Below, one piece after another: positions 52,858-61,713 of a stretch of DNA of 64,000 bases. The position numbers were made by a program, and so were the translations under genes. The stretch covers positions 252,077-316,076 of the forward strand of contig NZ_BMNR01000001.1 of NCBI RefSeq assembly GCF_014646655.1, written 5' to 3'. The notes beneath the pieces were generated by a model. That model was given only the letters and a program-made list of their open reading frames with translations. It ran no database searches and was not told the origin of the DNA. Source of the stretch: Yeosuana aromativorans (lineage in GTDB: Bacteria > Bacteroidota > Bacteroidia > Flavobacteriales > Flavobacteriaceae). Every line of letters begins with the position of its first letter. Position 1 is the first letter of the stretch.

Positions 52858-53940
52858 CTATGATCCAACAATCATTCTTGAGTATTTACCAAACACTTTC
52901 CTAAAGACAAAAACAACCGCCATACTAACAGAAATTGAAAATACAATCAAAAAAATGGAGCCAAAAACAATATTAAGAGGAGCAATGGTTTTATTTTCAA
53001 TGACGAACCTAAATAAATAACTTGATGCATATAAAATAGAGCCATGCATAAAATATATGGAAAATGAATCCCTAGCAATAGGCTTTAACCATCTTGGTTG
53101 GGCATCTCCAAGTCTCTTTAAAAGCATCATAAAAATAATGGCAAATGCAATTTTCTGAATGTAAAAAACCGATTCTCTTACTGATATCGCCCCAACCATA
53201 TCCATTTTTACAATATACAGATAAAATAACAGTCCTGTGCTTGCAAAAGCAGTAACAACTATAGCTATCTTGCACTTTTTAATTGATTGGAATTTAGCTT
53301 CTAAATCCGTTCCTAAATACATTCCAAGCGCATAAGCTCCCATAAAATAAATAACGGTTTCAAATTTGAATATATAATCACCAACCATTTGAATGCGAGA
53401 AACCACTAAAGGAATGAACATGACAGCAAAGAACAGCATTCTGGTCCACTTACTTGTTTTATGAAGACTCTGTAAAACCGGTGTGGCCAAGTACAGAACA
53501 ATCAAAACCGGTATATACCACAGGGCAAAATTGGCTTTTCCATATATGAGATTTCTAAATACTTTTGAAAAATAATAAACCAACCCTTCTTGAAAACTTT
53601 TGGTATCATGGAATCTTACGGTAATAAATGTAAGTACCAAAGTAAAAAACAGATAAGGCAGTAAAATGTTCTTTACTTTGCTTGAAAAAAATTTATAATA
53701 TCCTTTGGGCTCTAAAACCCGCGTAAATAATAAGCCCGAAATAATGGCGAAATAAAGTGTACTATCATGATAAAATATTTCACTTGCCATAATAAGTGGA
53801 TGTGATTCATCAAAAGCACCATAAGCAGCTATAAATGCCGCCGCCACTGCATGTCCCAAAACAATTTTAATAATAGCCAGTCCTCTAAAGCTATGAAGGT
53901 AACCTAAAAAATTAGGTGGATTAATAGTGGCTTCTTTCAA
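52858..53940 (-). CDS. Membrane acyltransferase family 3 protein
   Basis: 360 residues with about ten hydrophobic helices. The N-terminus NFLGYLHSFRGLAIIKIVLGH carries the family FRGLAI and His. FALWYIPVLIVLYLATPV and DSFSIYFMHGSILYA are later family segments. Such proteins transfer acetyl or succinyl groups to sugars or glycans at the membrane. No sugar or polysaccharide genes adjoin it, so the substrate is unknown. Confidence 0.9.
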   Translation of the reverse strand: MKEATINPPNFLGYLHSFRGLAIIKIVLGHAVAAAFIAAYGAFDESHPLIMASEIFYHDSTLYFAIISGLLFTRVLEPKGYYKFFSSKVKNILLPYLFFTLVLTFITVRFHDTKSFQEGLVYYFSKVFRNLIYGKANFALWYIPVLIVLYLATPVLQSLHKTSKWTRMLFFAVMFIPLVVSRIQMVGDYIFKFETVIYFMGAYALGMYLGTDLEAKFQSIKKCKIAIVVTAFASTGLLFYLYIVKMDMVGAISVRESVFYIQKIAFAIIFMMLLKRLGDAQPRWLKPIARDSFSIYFMHGSILYASSYLFRFVIENKTIAPLNIVFGSIFLIVFSISVSMAVVFVFRKVFGKYSRMIVGS

Positions 53941-53983
53941 TATGCAAAGTATAAGACATCATTGTCATAAACGGAATTAGCTA

Positions 53984-54427
53984 TCACTTTTTGCCAGATA
54001 TCAAGTAATCGACAGAGTATTTACCGCTTCCCACCACCAATAAAATCAAATAGATTAATAGATATAATATTGGAAACTCCTTTTTGGAAATAGGTGCTGA
54101 GGCAAAAACCACAAATGCAGCCACAGACATATTAATTATTAACGGTATGGATGCTAATCTAGTAGCAAAACCAATGCCTATTAAAATAGAACAGAAAAAT
54201 TCTGCAAAAATCACTAGCACAAAAGAAAGTCCTTGTCCCAAACCAATTGGATCTGCAAATTGTATCTCTCCCCCTTCCAGCAATTTCATTAATTTGGGGT
54301 AGCCATGGGTTAACATCAACATGGCCACAGACACTCTGACAACCAGTAACACAAGGTGAATGTATTTGCTGTTGGTTTCTGTATTTAAATACGATTTCAT
54401 CTCATTCTGTTTAAAGTTATAAAACAT
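53984..54427 (-). CDS. DoxX-family membrane protein
   Basis: 147 residues, four hydrophobic helices. RVSVAMLMLTHGYPKLMKLL and FAEFFCSILIGIGFATRLA are the characteristic DoxX segments. Members are small inner-membrane proteins linked to oxidoreductase or stress functions, generally uncharacterised. Its start could be Met1 or Met9 (MKSYLNTETN). Lies between the acyltransferase and esterase genes on the same strand with gaps of 43 and 81 nt. Confidence 0.88.
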   Translation of the reverse strand: MFYNFKQNEMKSYLNTETNSKYIHLVLLVVRVSVAMLMLTHGYPKLMKLLEGGEIQFADPIGLGQGLSFVLVIFAEFFCSILIGIGFATRLASIPLIINMSVAAFVVFASAPISKKEFPILYLLIYLILLVVGSGKYSVDYLISGKK

Positions 54428-54508
54428 GAAACTAAACCATTTTTAATAAAAAAACAAAATATTCTAACCTAGCTGGAAAAATCGAAACCATTTTTTACCG
54501 ATAGATAG

Positions 54509-55426
54509 TTAGAGGCTTTGTAACCAATCATACAGTCTATCAGTCCATTTTTCTAAGCGTCCTTTTCCCAAAGCCAATCCAAATCCATGGCCGCCGTGGG
54601 GATATATATGCAGTTCTGCTTCTATCCCTTTGTTCTTTAGTGCTTGGTATAATTGCAAACTGTTTTCAACAGGTACTGAATGATCGTCTTCAGCATGTAC
54701 AATAAATGTTGGCGGTGTGTTTTTGGTCATCTGTAATTCATTGGAAAACTGATTAACCAAATCCTCACTTGGGTTTTCTCCCAACAAATTATTACGCGAA
54801 CCTTTGTGGGTATAATCCATTTTCATGGTCACTACCGGATAGATCAACGCCATAAAATCGGGTCGTGCAGAAATGATATCAATAGCTGTTTCCTTAAACG
54901 TATTTGGTTTGTCAAATTGGGTCCCTAAAGTTGAGGCCAAATGCCCGCCCGCCGAGAAGCCAATTACGCCAATTTTATTAGGGTTTACATGCCACTTTTT
55001 AGCTTGTGAACGAACGATACGCATGGCACGCTGTGCATCTTGTAAAGGTGCTTGATAAGATACTTTTACAGATTTTGAACCGGGCAATCGGTATTTTAAA
55101 ACAAAAGCAGTGATCCCTTTGGAATTAAACCATTTTGCAATATCTGTCCCTTCAAAATCATAGGTTAAATAATGATAGCCCCCTCCTGGACAAATAATAA
55201 CGGCTTGACCTGTTGCATTTCGTTTGGTTGGTAAATACACTTCCAACGTTGGTGTTTGAACCGTATAAATTCTCTTGCTATCAGTGCTTTCAACAAGTTC
55301 TTGCTCATCAGACTTTTGACTGTTGGGAATATCTCCATTCCATAAAGGAATAATATCATATTGTGCAAAAGTGTTTAACATAACAAAAAACAAACCAATA
55401 AATGAAACCGTTTTTTTTAATGACAT
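54509..55426 (-). CDS. Secreted alpha/beta hydrolase (esterase/acetyl-xylan-esterase-like)
   Basis: 305 residues. Signal peptide about 1-21 (GLFFVMLNTFAQ). Oxyanion segment ICPGGGYHYLTYDFEG, nucleophile Ser158 in GFSAGGHLAS, Asp247 or Asp248 in HAEDDHSVPVENS and His280 in PHGGHGFGL complete the triad. The HGGG-like motif places it with secreted carbohydrate or lipid esterases; substrate unknown. It starts 15 nt after argH on the same strand, so it may be carried on the arginine transcript, though functionally unrelated. Confidence 0.9.
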   Translation of the reverse strand: MSLKKTVSFIGLFFVMLNTFAQYDIIPLWNGDIPNSQKSDEQELVESTDSKRIYTVQTPTLEVYLPTKRNATGQAVIICPGGGYHYLTYDFEGTDIAKWFNSKGITAFVLKYRLPGSKSVKVSYQAPLQDAQRAMRIVRSQAKKWHVNPNKIGVIGFSAGGHLASTLGTQFDKPNTFKETAIDIISARPDFMALIYPVVTMKMDYTHKGSRNNLLGENPSEDLVNQFSNELQMTKNTPPTFIVHAEDDHSVPVENSLQLYQALKNKGIEAELHIYPHGGHGFGLALGKGRLEKWTDRLYDWLQSL

Positions 55427-55441
55427 TGTTTAAAATTTAAA

Positions 55442-56716
55442 TTACTTTGGAAACTTAGCTTTTATTTTATCCAAGCATAAATTATGCATACTACCAACAT
55501 GGCTGTGCTTTTTTGATGTTTCAGGTACATAAGTACCTTCTTGAACTTGTCCGCCAATTTTTTGATACGCTTCCCTAAACGTTTGCCCCTCCATTACTAA
55601 CGTATTGATATTATCTACCGTAAACAAGTATTTATACAAATCGCTATGGATGTCAATATCCTTGACAATAATTTCTTTAATGGCGTAATTAAAAATGTCC
55701 AGTATGTCTTTTACCTCTTCAAAAGCGGTAATCATATGTTCTTTTAACAACTGGAAATCCCTGTGATAACCACTTGGCAAATTATTGGTTATTAAAATCA
55801 TTTCCGTTTGAAGAGATTGTATTTTGTTACACTTACCGCGAATCAATTCAAATACATCCGGATTCTTTTTATGGGGCATGATACTGCTGCCTGTGGTCAA
55901 CTCATCAGGAAAGGAGACAAACCCAAAGTTTTGGCTCATGTAGAGGCAAATATCCATAGCAAATCGCGACATGGTATTACACAAACCGCCCAAAGCTGCT
56001 GCAATGGTTCGTTCACTTTTACCACGACTCATTTGTGCGGCTACCACATTGTATTTAAGTGTAGCAAAGTCCATGTCCTTGGTCGTGAATTCCCTGTCTA
56101 TTGGGAATGAACTTCCGTAACCAGCCGCTGAACCCAATGGGTTTTGATCGACGATTTGAATGGCCGCATTCAGCAAGTATACATCGTCAATCATCAATTC
56201 AGCATATGCAGAAAACCACAATCCAAACGATGATGGCATAGCCACTTGTAAATGTGTATACCCAGGTAACACCTTATCTTTATGGGCTTCTGCTAAATCT
56301 AAAAGTGTTTCAAAAAAGGTCCTGGTTTTTTGCTTAACCAAGCCTAAATTCTCTTTGTAATATAAATGAAGTGCTACTAAAACCTGGTCATTTCTAGAGC
56401 GGGCCGTGTGGATTTTTTTACCCACATCTCCCAAGGTTGTAGTTAATTCATACTCTATTTTAGAATGCACATCTTCAAATTGATAATCTATCACAAATTC
56501 ACCAGCTTCAATTTCATTTTCCAATACTTGTAAACCACCCAATAATTGCTCTAATTCAATAGTTGAAAGAATCCCTATTTTTTGAAGCATTTTAGCATGT
56601 GCCCTTGATGCGATGACATCATATTTAGCAATGTGAATATCAATTTCACGGTCGTTACCAACAGTGAATTGTTCTATTTTTTTATCGATTGATATACCTT
56701 TGTCCCAGAGTTTCAT
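55442..56716 (-). CDS. argH: Argininosuccinate lyase
   Basis: 424 residues (enteric enzymes have about 457; this shorter form is common in Bacteroidetes). Fumarase-superfamily signature TTGSSIMPHKKNPDVFEL, HTARSRNDQVLVALHL with the substrate-binding Arg and Asn, and YTHLQVAMPSSFGLW. It splits argininosuccinate to arginine and fumarate. It is the last recognisable arg gene, separated from the deacylase gene by 112 nt containing two small palindromes. Confidence 0.96.
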   Translation of the reverse strand: MKLWDKGISIDKKIEQFTVGNDREIDIHIAKYDVIASRAHAKMLQKIGILSTIELEQLLGGLQVLENEIEAGEFVIDYQFEDVHSKIEYELTTTLGDVGKKIHTARSRNDQVLVALHLYYKENLGLVKQKTRTFFETLLDLAEAHKDKVLPGYTHLQVAMPSSFGLWFSAYAELMIDDVYLLNAAIQIVDQNPLGSAAGYGSSFPIDREFTTKDMDFATLKYNVVAAQMSRGKSERTIAAALGGLCNTMSRFAMDICLYMSQNFGFVSFPDELTTGSSIMPHKKNPDVFELIRGKCNKIQSLQTEMILITNNLPSGYHRDFQLLKEHMITAFEEVKDILDIFNYAIKEIIVKDIDIHSDLYKYLFTVDNINTLVMEGQTFREAYQKIGGQVQEGTYVPETSKKHSHVGSMHNLCLDKIKAKFPK

Positions 56717-56718
56717 AA

Positions 56719-56738
56719 ATTTCTGCGAAAGCAGAAAT
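56719..56738. repeat. Small palindrome between argE-like gene and argH
   Basis: ATTTCTGC (56719-56726), GAAA, GCAGAAAT (56731-56738): perfect 8-bp arms. Part of TTCTGCGAAAGCAGAAATCC-type intergenic repeats of flavobacteria. Confidence 0.6.
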
Positions 56739-56820
56739 CCCTGCTTTCAATTTTAATTAAACTTTATTTTCAAACCCACCATCCAGTTATAAAACCCAGA
56801 TGGATGTTTTTTCTTATAAG

Positions 56821-56840
56821 ATTCCTGTCTACACAGGAAT
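56821..56840. repeat. Small palindrome overlapping the argE-like stop codon
   Basis: ATTCCTGT (56821-56828), CTAC, ACAGGAAT (56833-56840): perfect 8-bp arms. The stop codon of the deacylase gene (56829-56831) lies in its loop and its right arm encodes the last residues. It resembles the element at 63654-63673. Confidence 0.65.
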
Positions 56841-57902
56841 TAGTACCCGATTTAACAATTCAACATATATGTTGATGCCTTCTTCAATTTCATTCAAATA
56901 AATAAATTCATCTGCCGAATGCGAACGTGTACTGTCACCAGGACCCAATTTTAAAGACGGACAGGTTAGCACCGCTTGATCTGACAATGTTGGTGACCCA
57001 TACGTTGTGCGTCCTATGGCAATTCCTGCTTTTACCAACTCGTGGTCTGCCGGAATGGATGATGAATTTAATCGTAAACTTCTTGGTGTGATACTGTAAC
57101 AAGGCGCCTGTTTTTGTAAGATATCTGCAATTTCAGCATTGGTGTATTTGTCATTAACACGCACATCAATAACCAAATCCACATCAGCTGGCACTACATT
57201 GTGCTGTTTGCCGCCATTAATCTGCGTGACCGTTAGTTTTACATCTCCCAAAACTTTAGACGTTTTTTCAAACTTAAAATCCTTAAACCATTGCAATGCC
57301 TTAATGGTATTATAAATGGCGTTATCATCATTGGGGTGCGCCGCATGACTAGGAGTGCCTTTTACTTTGGCATCGAAGACCACCAATCCTTTTTCTGCAA
57401 TGGCCAAATTCATTAAGGTTGGTTCACCCACAATGGCCACATCTACCTTTGGAATAATTGATAACATACTGTTTAACCCATCGGGTCCACTGCTTTCTTC
57501 TTCCGCAGAAGCAACCAAAACCAAATTATATTTTAAATGCTCTTGACTATAAAAATAAGTAAACGTTGCCATTAATGACACCAAACATCCACCAGCATCA
57601 TTACTACCTAGGCCGAATAATTTTCCGTCTTCAACAATCGCCTTAAACGGATCTTTGGTATAGGCCGAATTTGGCTTAACCGTATCATGATGCGAGTTGA
57701 GCAATAATGTTGGTTTATTCTTGTCAAAGTGCCTGTTGATGGCCCAAACATTGTTTTTAGTTCGATTATAGTCCATGTTATAACGCTTAAACCAAGCTTC
57801 TATAAGCTGGGCTGTCTGATCTTCCTCAGATGAAAACGACTGGGTCTCTATCAACTGTTTTAGCAGTGATATGGCATCGTTGGTTAATTGGTCTAGCGTC
57901 AT
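56829..57902 (-). CDS. argE: M20-family acyl-ornithine/acyl-citrulline deacylase
   Basis: 357 residues. Metal ligands in LLNSHHDTVKP and GSNDAGGCLVSL, catalytic Glu region ASAEEESSGPDGL, dimerisation lid about 175-285, and RSHSADEFI at the C-terminus. In Bacteroidetes arginine synthesis the acyl group is removed after carbamoylation, so the substrate is likely N-acyl-citrulline rather than N-acetylornithine; with the ArgF' residue reported here it may be N-succinylcitrulline. The final residues come from within a palindromic repeat. Gap of one nt to argB. Confidence 0.9.
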   Translation of the reverse strand: MTLDQLTNDAISLLKQLIETQSFSSEEDQTAQLIEAWFKRYNMDYNRTKNNVWAINRHFDKNKPTLLLNSHHDTVKPNSAYTKDPFKAIVEDGKLFGLGSNDAGGCLVSLMATFTYFYSQEHLKYNLVLVASAEEESSGPDGLNSMLSIIPKVDVAIVGEPTLMNLAIAEKGLVVFDAKVKGTPSHAAHPNDDNAIYNTIKALQWFKDFKFEKTSKVLGDVKLTVTQINGGKQHNVVPADVDLVIDVRVNDKYTNAEIADILQKQAPCYSITPRSLRLNSSSIPADHELVKAGIAIGRTTYGSPTLSDQAVLTCPSLKLGPGDSTRSHSADEFIYLNEIEEGINIYVELLNRVLIPV

Positions 57903-57903
57903 A

Positions 57904-58680
57904 TTATAAGGTTATTCTTGTAAAATTATCATTTTCTTTTGTGAGCATGGATATATTTCCCATGTTAATTGTTGTCACGCCATGTTGCAAAGCATTAAAA
58001 CAGTTTTCCAACTTTGGTAGCATGCCGTCTGCAATAATTCCCTCATTCAACAAATCCTTGTAAATCTTGGAATCGATATGCTTTATCACTGAATTTTTAT
58101 CGTTAATATCTTTTAAAACACCATCTAGTTCAAAACAATAATAAATGGATGTTTCATATAAATGACTCATTCCAATAGCCAATTGCGAGGTAATGGTATC
58201 TGCATTGGTGTTTAACAGTTGTCCGTTTCCATCATGCGTAATGGCGCAAAACACAGGAACAAAACCTGCTTGCATTAAAGCGTCAACTGACTTGAAATTA
58301 ACTTGCTTTACATCACCTACAAAACCGTAATCTATATCTTTGACCGGGCGTTTTTCTGAAACTATACTGTTCACATCAGCCCCTGTTAATCCTATGGCAT
58401 TGGTGTTAAAAGCTTGCAATTGGGCTACCATGTTTTTGTTGACCAAGCCACCATACACCATGGTTATGACTTCTAAGGTCTCGGCATCGGTAATACGCCT
58501 GCCATTAACCATTTTAGATTCTATGCCTAATTTTGAAGCCATGCTTGTTGCTCGTTTTCCGCCACCGTGAACCAAAATCTTTTTGCCTTCTATGCTTGAG
58601 AATAGTTTTAAAAACGCTTTTAAAGAAGACTGATCTTCAATGATATTACCTCCAATTTTTACTATGGATAGTTTTTCCAT
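57904..58680 (-). CDS. argB: N-acylglutamate kinase
   Basis: 258 residues. KIGGNIIEDQ, ILVHGGGKRATSMASKLG and VNGRRITDAETLEVITMV are the substrate and ATP loops. It phosphorylates N-acetylglutamate (or the succinyl analogue). The arginine-binding N-terminal helix of regulated enzymes is not visible at this length. A palindromic element of about 78 nt separates it from argF'. Confidence 0.95.
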   Translation of the reverse strand: MEKLSIVKIGGNIIEDQSSLKAFLKLFSSIEGKKILVHGGGKRATSMASKLGIESKMVNGRRITDAETLEVITMVYGGLVNKNMVAQLQAFNTNAIGLTGADVNSIVSEKRPVKDIDYGFVGDVKQVNFKSVDALMQAGFVPVFCAITHDGNGQLLNTNADTITSQLAIGMSHLYETSIYYCFELDGVLKDINDKNSVIKHIDSKIYKDLLNEGIIADGMLPKLENCFNALQHGVTTINMGNISMLTKENDNFTRITL

Positions 58681-58694
58681 TTATAATTTAATTT

Positions 58695-58772
58695 GTCATT
58701 ACGAGGAGTTTCCGACGAAGTAATCTATTTCTATTGAGAGATTGCTTCAATCGTTCCTCTTTCGCAATGACG
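58695..58772. repeat. Long imperfect palindrome between argB and argF'
   Basis: Left arm about 58696-58726 (TCATTACGAGGAG then CGACGAAGTAATCT) and right arm about 58739-58770 (AGATTGCTTCAATCG then TTCGCAATGA) are inverted copies. It resembles the widespread Bacteroidetes intergenic element built from TCATTGCGAGGA and GAAGCAATCT words. It fills the whole gap and would form a long hairpin in the arg mRNA. Confidence 0.8.
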
Positions 58773-59720
58773 TTATCTAATTTCTTTAGTTTCCAATATT
58801 TTTTTCAACACCAATTGTGCAGCATACGTTCTGTTATTGGCTTGCTGAATGACAATGGAACTGTCACTATCCAAAACGGCATCTTCCACTATAAGATTTC
58901 GTCTTACGGGCAAACAATGCATAAATTTAGCATTTCCTATTTTTTCTTTGGTAATCATCCAATTAGGGTCTGTGTTCAATATTTTCCCATAATCACTGTA
59001 GCTACTCCAGTTTTTGACATATATAAAATCAGCATCTTTAAAAGCCTCTTCTTGATTATGGATAATTGGCGTGTTACCTGTTATATCTGGATTCAAATCA
59101 TAACCTTCTGGATTGGTAATCACCAAATCTACCTCCATTTTTTGCATGGCTTGCGTAAAACTATTGGCTACGGCATGAGGCAAAGCCTTCACATGAGGCG
59201 CCCAACTTAAAACCACTTTTGGTTTTGTTTTCTTAGAATATTCTGAAATGGTAATAGCATCGGTAAAGCCTTGTAACGGGTGCTCAGTGGCACTTTCCAT
59301 ATTCACAATAGGAACAGATGCGTATTTAACAAAAGATCTCAAGACATATTCACTTTCGTCCTTGGCTTTATCAGTCAATGTTGGAAAGGCTCTAACAGCA
59401 ATAATATCGCAATACTGCGATACCACAGCAGCAGCTTCTTTTATGTGTTCTGCCGTAACTCCGTTCATGATGGTTCCGTCACCAAATTCAATGCCCCAAG
59501 CGTCACCAGACACGTTCATCACAATAGGATTCATGCCTAAATTTAAAGCCGCTTTTTGGGTGCTTAATCGCGTTCGCAAACTAGAGTTAAAAAACAACAA
59601 TCCAATGGTCTTGTTCTTTCCTAAATCAATATTCTTTAATGGATTGGCTTTTATGGCCTTGGCCTCCTCTATCCAAGCATGGATGTTATCTATATCATGT
59701 ATGGAGGTGTAATGTTTCAT
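58773..59720 (-). CDS. argF': N-acylornithine carbamoyltransferase (argF'), probably succinyl-specific
   Basis: 315 residues. Carbamoyl-phosphate loop FFNSSLRTRLS at 43-53, SATEHPLQGFTD and HCLPVRRN. The overall sequence is of the Bacteroides/Xanthomonas acylornithine type and not an anabolic OTCase. The residue that decides acyl choice (Glu92 in X. campestris acetylornithine enzyme, Pro90 in B. fragilis succinylornithine enzyme) is Ala90 here, in GVTAEHIKE. Published swaps of Glu92 to Ala gave succinylornithine activity, so a succinyl substrate is predicted. It lies 6 nt after proB. Confidence 0.93.
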   Translation of the reverse strand: MKHYTSIHDIDNIHAWIEEAKAIKANPLKNIDLGKNKTIGLLFFNSSLRTRLSTQKAALNLGMNPIVMNVSGDAWGIEFGDGTIMNGVTAEHIKEAAAVVSQYCDIIAVRAFPTLTDKAKDESEYVLRSFVKYASVPIVNMESATEHPLQGFTDAITISEYSKKTKPKVVLSWAPHVKALPHAVANSFTQAMQKMEVDLVITNPEGYDLNPDITGNTPIIHNQEEAFKDADFIYVKNWSSYSDYGKILNTDPNWMITKEKIGNAKFMHCLPVRRNLIVEDAVLDSDSSIVIQQANNRTYAAQLVLKKILETKEIR

Positions 59721-59726
59721 CTTGTA

Positions 59727-60488
59727 TTATTTTATTTTGGTAAATGGCACTGTACTGTTCATGGCATTGATCATAAAATGATCTTCCAATCCATTTACAA
59801 TCCACGTTTCAATATTTGCTTTTTTTGCAACTGATGCCGCATCAATTTTTGATTGCATACCCCCGCTTCCGTGGGATGATTTTGAGCTTACAACCTCAGC
59901 TTGCAATTGTTTGAAATCCTCAACCTCTTCAATGGTTTTCAAGGTTTTAGATTCTATGGATTCCTTCGTGTAAATCCCATTGGTGTTGGTTGCAATTACA
60001 AACAAATCCACTTTTAAAAGAGCCGCTGTAAGAGCGGCCAATTTATCATTATCACCAAATTTAATCTCATCGGTTGCTACGGTATCATTTTCGTTGATAA
60101 TAGGAATATAATTATTGCTAACCAGCACATTAATGGTATTGACAATATTGGTCTTACTTTCCTGTCTTTCAAAATCCGAATAGGATAATAAACACTGGGA
60201 AGTCAACAACCCAGCTTCCCTGAATATTTCCTGATAAATACGAATTAAATGGGGTTGACCAATAGATGCCAAGGCTTGCTTGACGTTAATATCCCTTCCC
60301 TTGCTCTCTAGCTTTACAAATTGTTTCGCTACGGCAATAGCACCAGAACTCACAATAATAAACTCACAGGTATCTTGTAACAAGGCTATTTGATTGGCGA
60401 TATCCTCAATTTTACCTCTTGAAATATTATCGGTTTCCTTGGTAAGCGTATTGGAGCCAACCTTTAATAAAATGCGCTTTTTTTTCAC
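59727..60488 (-). CDS. proB: Glutamate 5-kinase without PUA domain
   Basis: 253 residues, the kinase domain only; E. coli ProB has 367 with a C-terminal PUA domain that is missing here. ILLKVGSNTLTKETD, VSSGAIAVAKQFV, NENDTVATDEIKFGDNDKL and SSHGSGGMQSKIDAA match. It makes glutamyl-phosphate for proline. It sits 3 nt after proA. Loss of PUA is known in several lineages. Confidence 0.95.
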   Translation of the reverse strand: MKKKRILLKVGSNTLTKETDNISRGKIEDIANQIALLQDTCEFIIVSSGAIAVAKQFVKLESKGRDINVKQALASIGQPHLIRIYQEIFREAGLLTSQCLLSYSDFERQESKTNIVNTINVLVSNNYIPIINENDTVATDEIKFGDNDKLAALTAALLKVDLFVIATNTNGIYTKESIESKTLKTIEEVEDFKQLQAEVVSSKSSHGSGGMQSKIDAASVAKKANIETWIVNGLEDHFMINAMNSTVPFTKIK

Positions 60489-60491
60489 TTA

Positions 60492-61688
60492 TTATCGTAT
60501 TTGTCCGTTCCCATAAATGTACCATTTGTTGGTTACCAAATGTTGCAACCCAATCGGGCCTCTTTGGTGTAATTTATCGGTGCTAATGGCCAGCTCACCA
60601 CCTAATCCTAATTGGCTACCATCGGTAAATCGGGTTGAGGCATTGTGGTAAACGGCAGCATTATCCACATTCTCCATAAATGCTTTAGCTACCGTGTCAT
60701 TTTTAGTAATGATTGATGATGAATGCCCACCTGAATATTTGTTTATCTTGGCAATGGCATCTTCGTTGGAACTGATTTCAGCAATAACAATTTTAAAGTC
60801 CAAAAATTCTTGATACCAAATATCTTCGGATTCAAAAGCGTCAACACTTTCATGTTTTGAAAGCGCTTCATCCCCCAAAATTTCAACGTCAAATGCTTTA
60901 AGCTTAGAAATCAGTGTTTTTATAAACGCTTCCTTATTCGGAAGATTTTCATCAATCAACACTTTATCCAAGGCATTACAAGCTGATATCTTAGCCGTTT
61001 TGGCATTAATGATCACATCCAATGCAATATCCAAATCGGCTTCCTTATGCACATACACAAAATTGTTTCCACGCCCACTGATAATGACAGGACAGGTAGC
61101 GTGTTGTTTTACAAAAGCAATTAAACGCTCACCACCCCTTGGCACAATTAAATCAACTTGTTGTGTTGGATTTTCTAAAAATGCTTGGGTTTCGGTTCTG
61201 TTGAATTGTAAATATTCTACCCAATCTGTTGAAATGCCGTTATCTTGTAATGCCTGATGCCAAAGGTCAACAATTTTTAAATTGGATTTTGTTGATTCCT
61301 TTCCGCCCTTAAGCAAAATTTTGTTTCCGGATTTAAAAGCAATACCGGCCGCTTCAACCGTTACATCTGGTCGGGATTCGTAAATGATTAAAACCGTTCC
61401 AAACGAGGCGGTTTTGTTATAAACCTGCATACCGTTTTCATGTTTAAATCTAAAACGTTCTACACCTACTGGGTCATCCTGTGAGGCCAAATGCATGACC
61501 GATTTTATCATCTCATCCACTTTGGAATCGTCAACTTTTAAACGATCATACATAGAGATGTCCTCACCTTTATAGTTTTCTAAATCTGTTTTATTGATAC
61601 TTATTATCGCATCCCTTTCTTGTTCTAACAATGTTGCCATTTTAAGCAACACTTTATTTCTCCATTCAATTGATAGTAATGTATTCAT
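60492..61688 (-). CDS. proA: Glutamate-5-semialdehyde dehydrogenase
   Basis: 398 residues. YDRLKVDD, TASFGTVLIIYESRPDVTVE, ALKGGKES-like ILLKGGKESTKSN, the catalytic Cys in KISACNALDKVLID and GGHSSSIIT fit ProA. It reduces glutamyl-phosphate to the semialdehyde. It lies 25 nt after argD in the combined operon. Confidence 0.96.
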   Translation of the reverse strand: MNTLLSIEWRNKVLLKMATLLEQERDAIISINKTDLENYKGEDISMYDRLKVDDSKVDEMIKSVMHLASQDDPVGVERFRFKHENGMQVYNKTASFGTVLIIYESRPDVTVEAAGIAFKSGNKILLKGGKESTKSNLKIVDLWHQALQDNGISTDWVEYLQFNRTETQAFLENPTQQVDLIVPRGGERLIAFVKQHATCPVIISGRGNNFVYVHKEADLDIALDVIINAKTAKISACNALDKVLIDENLPNKEAFIKTLISKLKAFDVEILGDEALSKHESVDAFESEDIWYQEFLDFKIVIAEISSNEDAIAKINKYSGGHSSSIITKNDTVAKAFMENVDNAAVYHNASTRFTDGSQLGLGGELAISTDKLHQRGPIGLQHLVTNKWYIYGNGQIR

Positions 61689-61713
61689 TTGTTGATTTTT
61701 ATTTTTTAAATTT

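Noticed and set aside
56770-56815. Plus-strand terminator-like hairpin CATCCA...TGGATG followed by TTTTTT between argE-like gene and argH
   Set aside because: No plus-strand gene ends there, and on the minus strand it lacks a T-run after the stem, so I do not call it a terminator.
58734-59712. Long plus-strand ORFs antisense to argF' (158 and 154 codons)
   Set aside because: They lie opposite a clearly conserved enzyme, have low-complexity composition and no recognisable domain; they are shadows of argF'.
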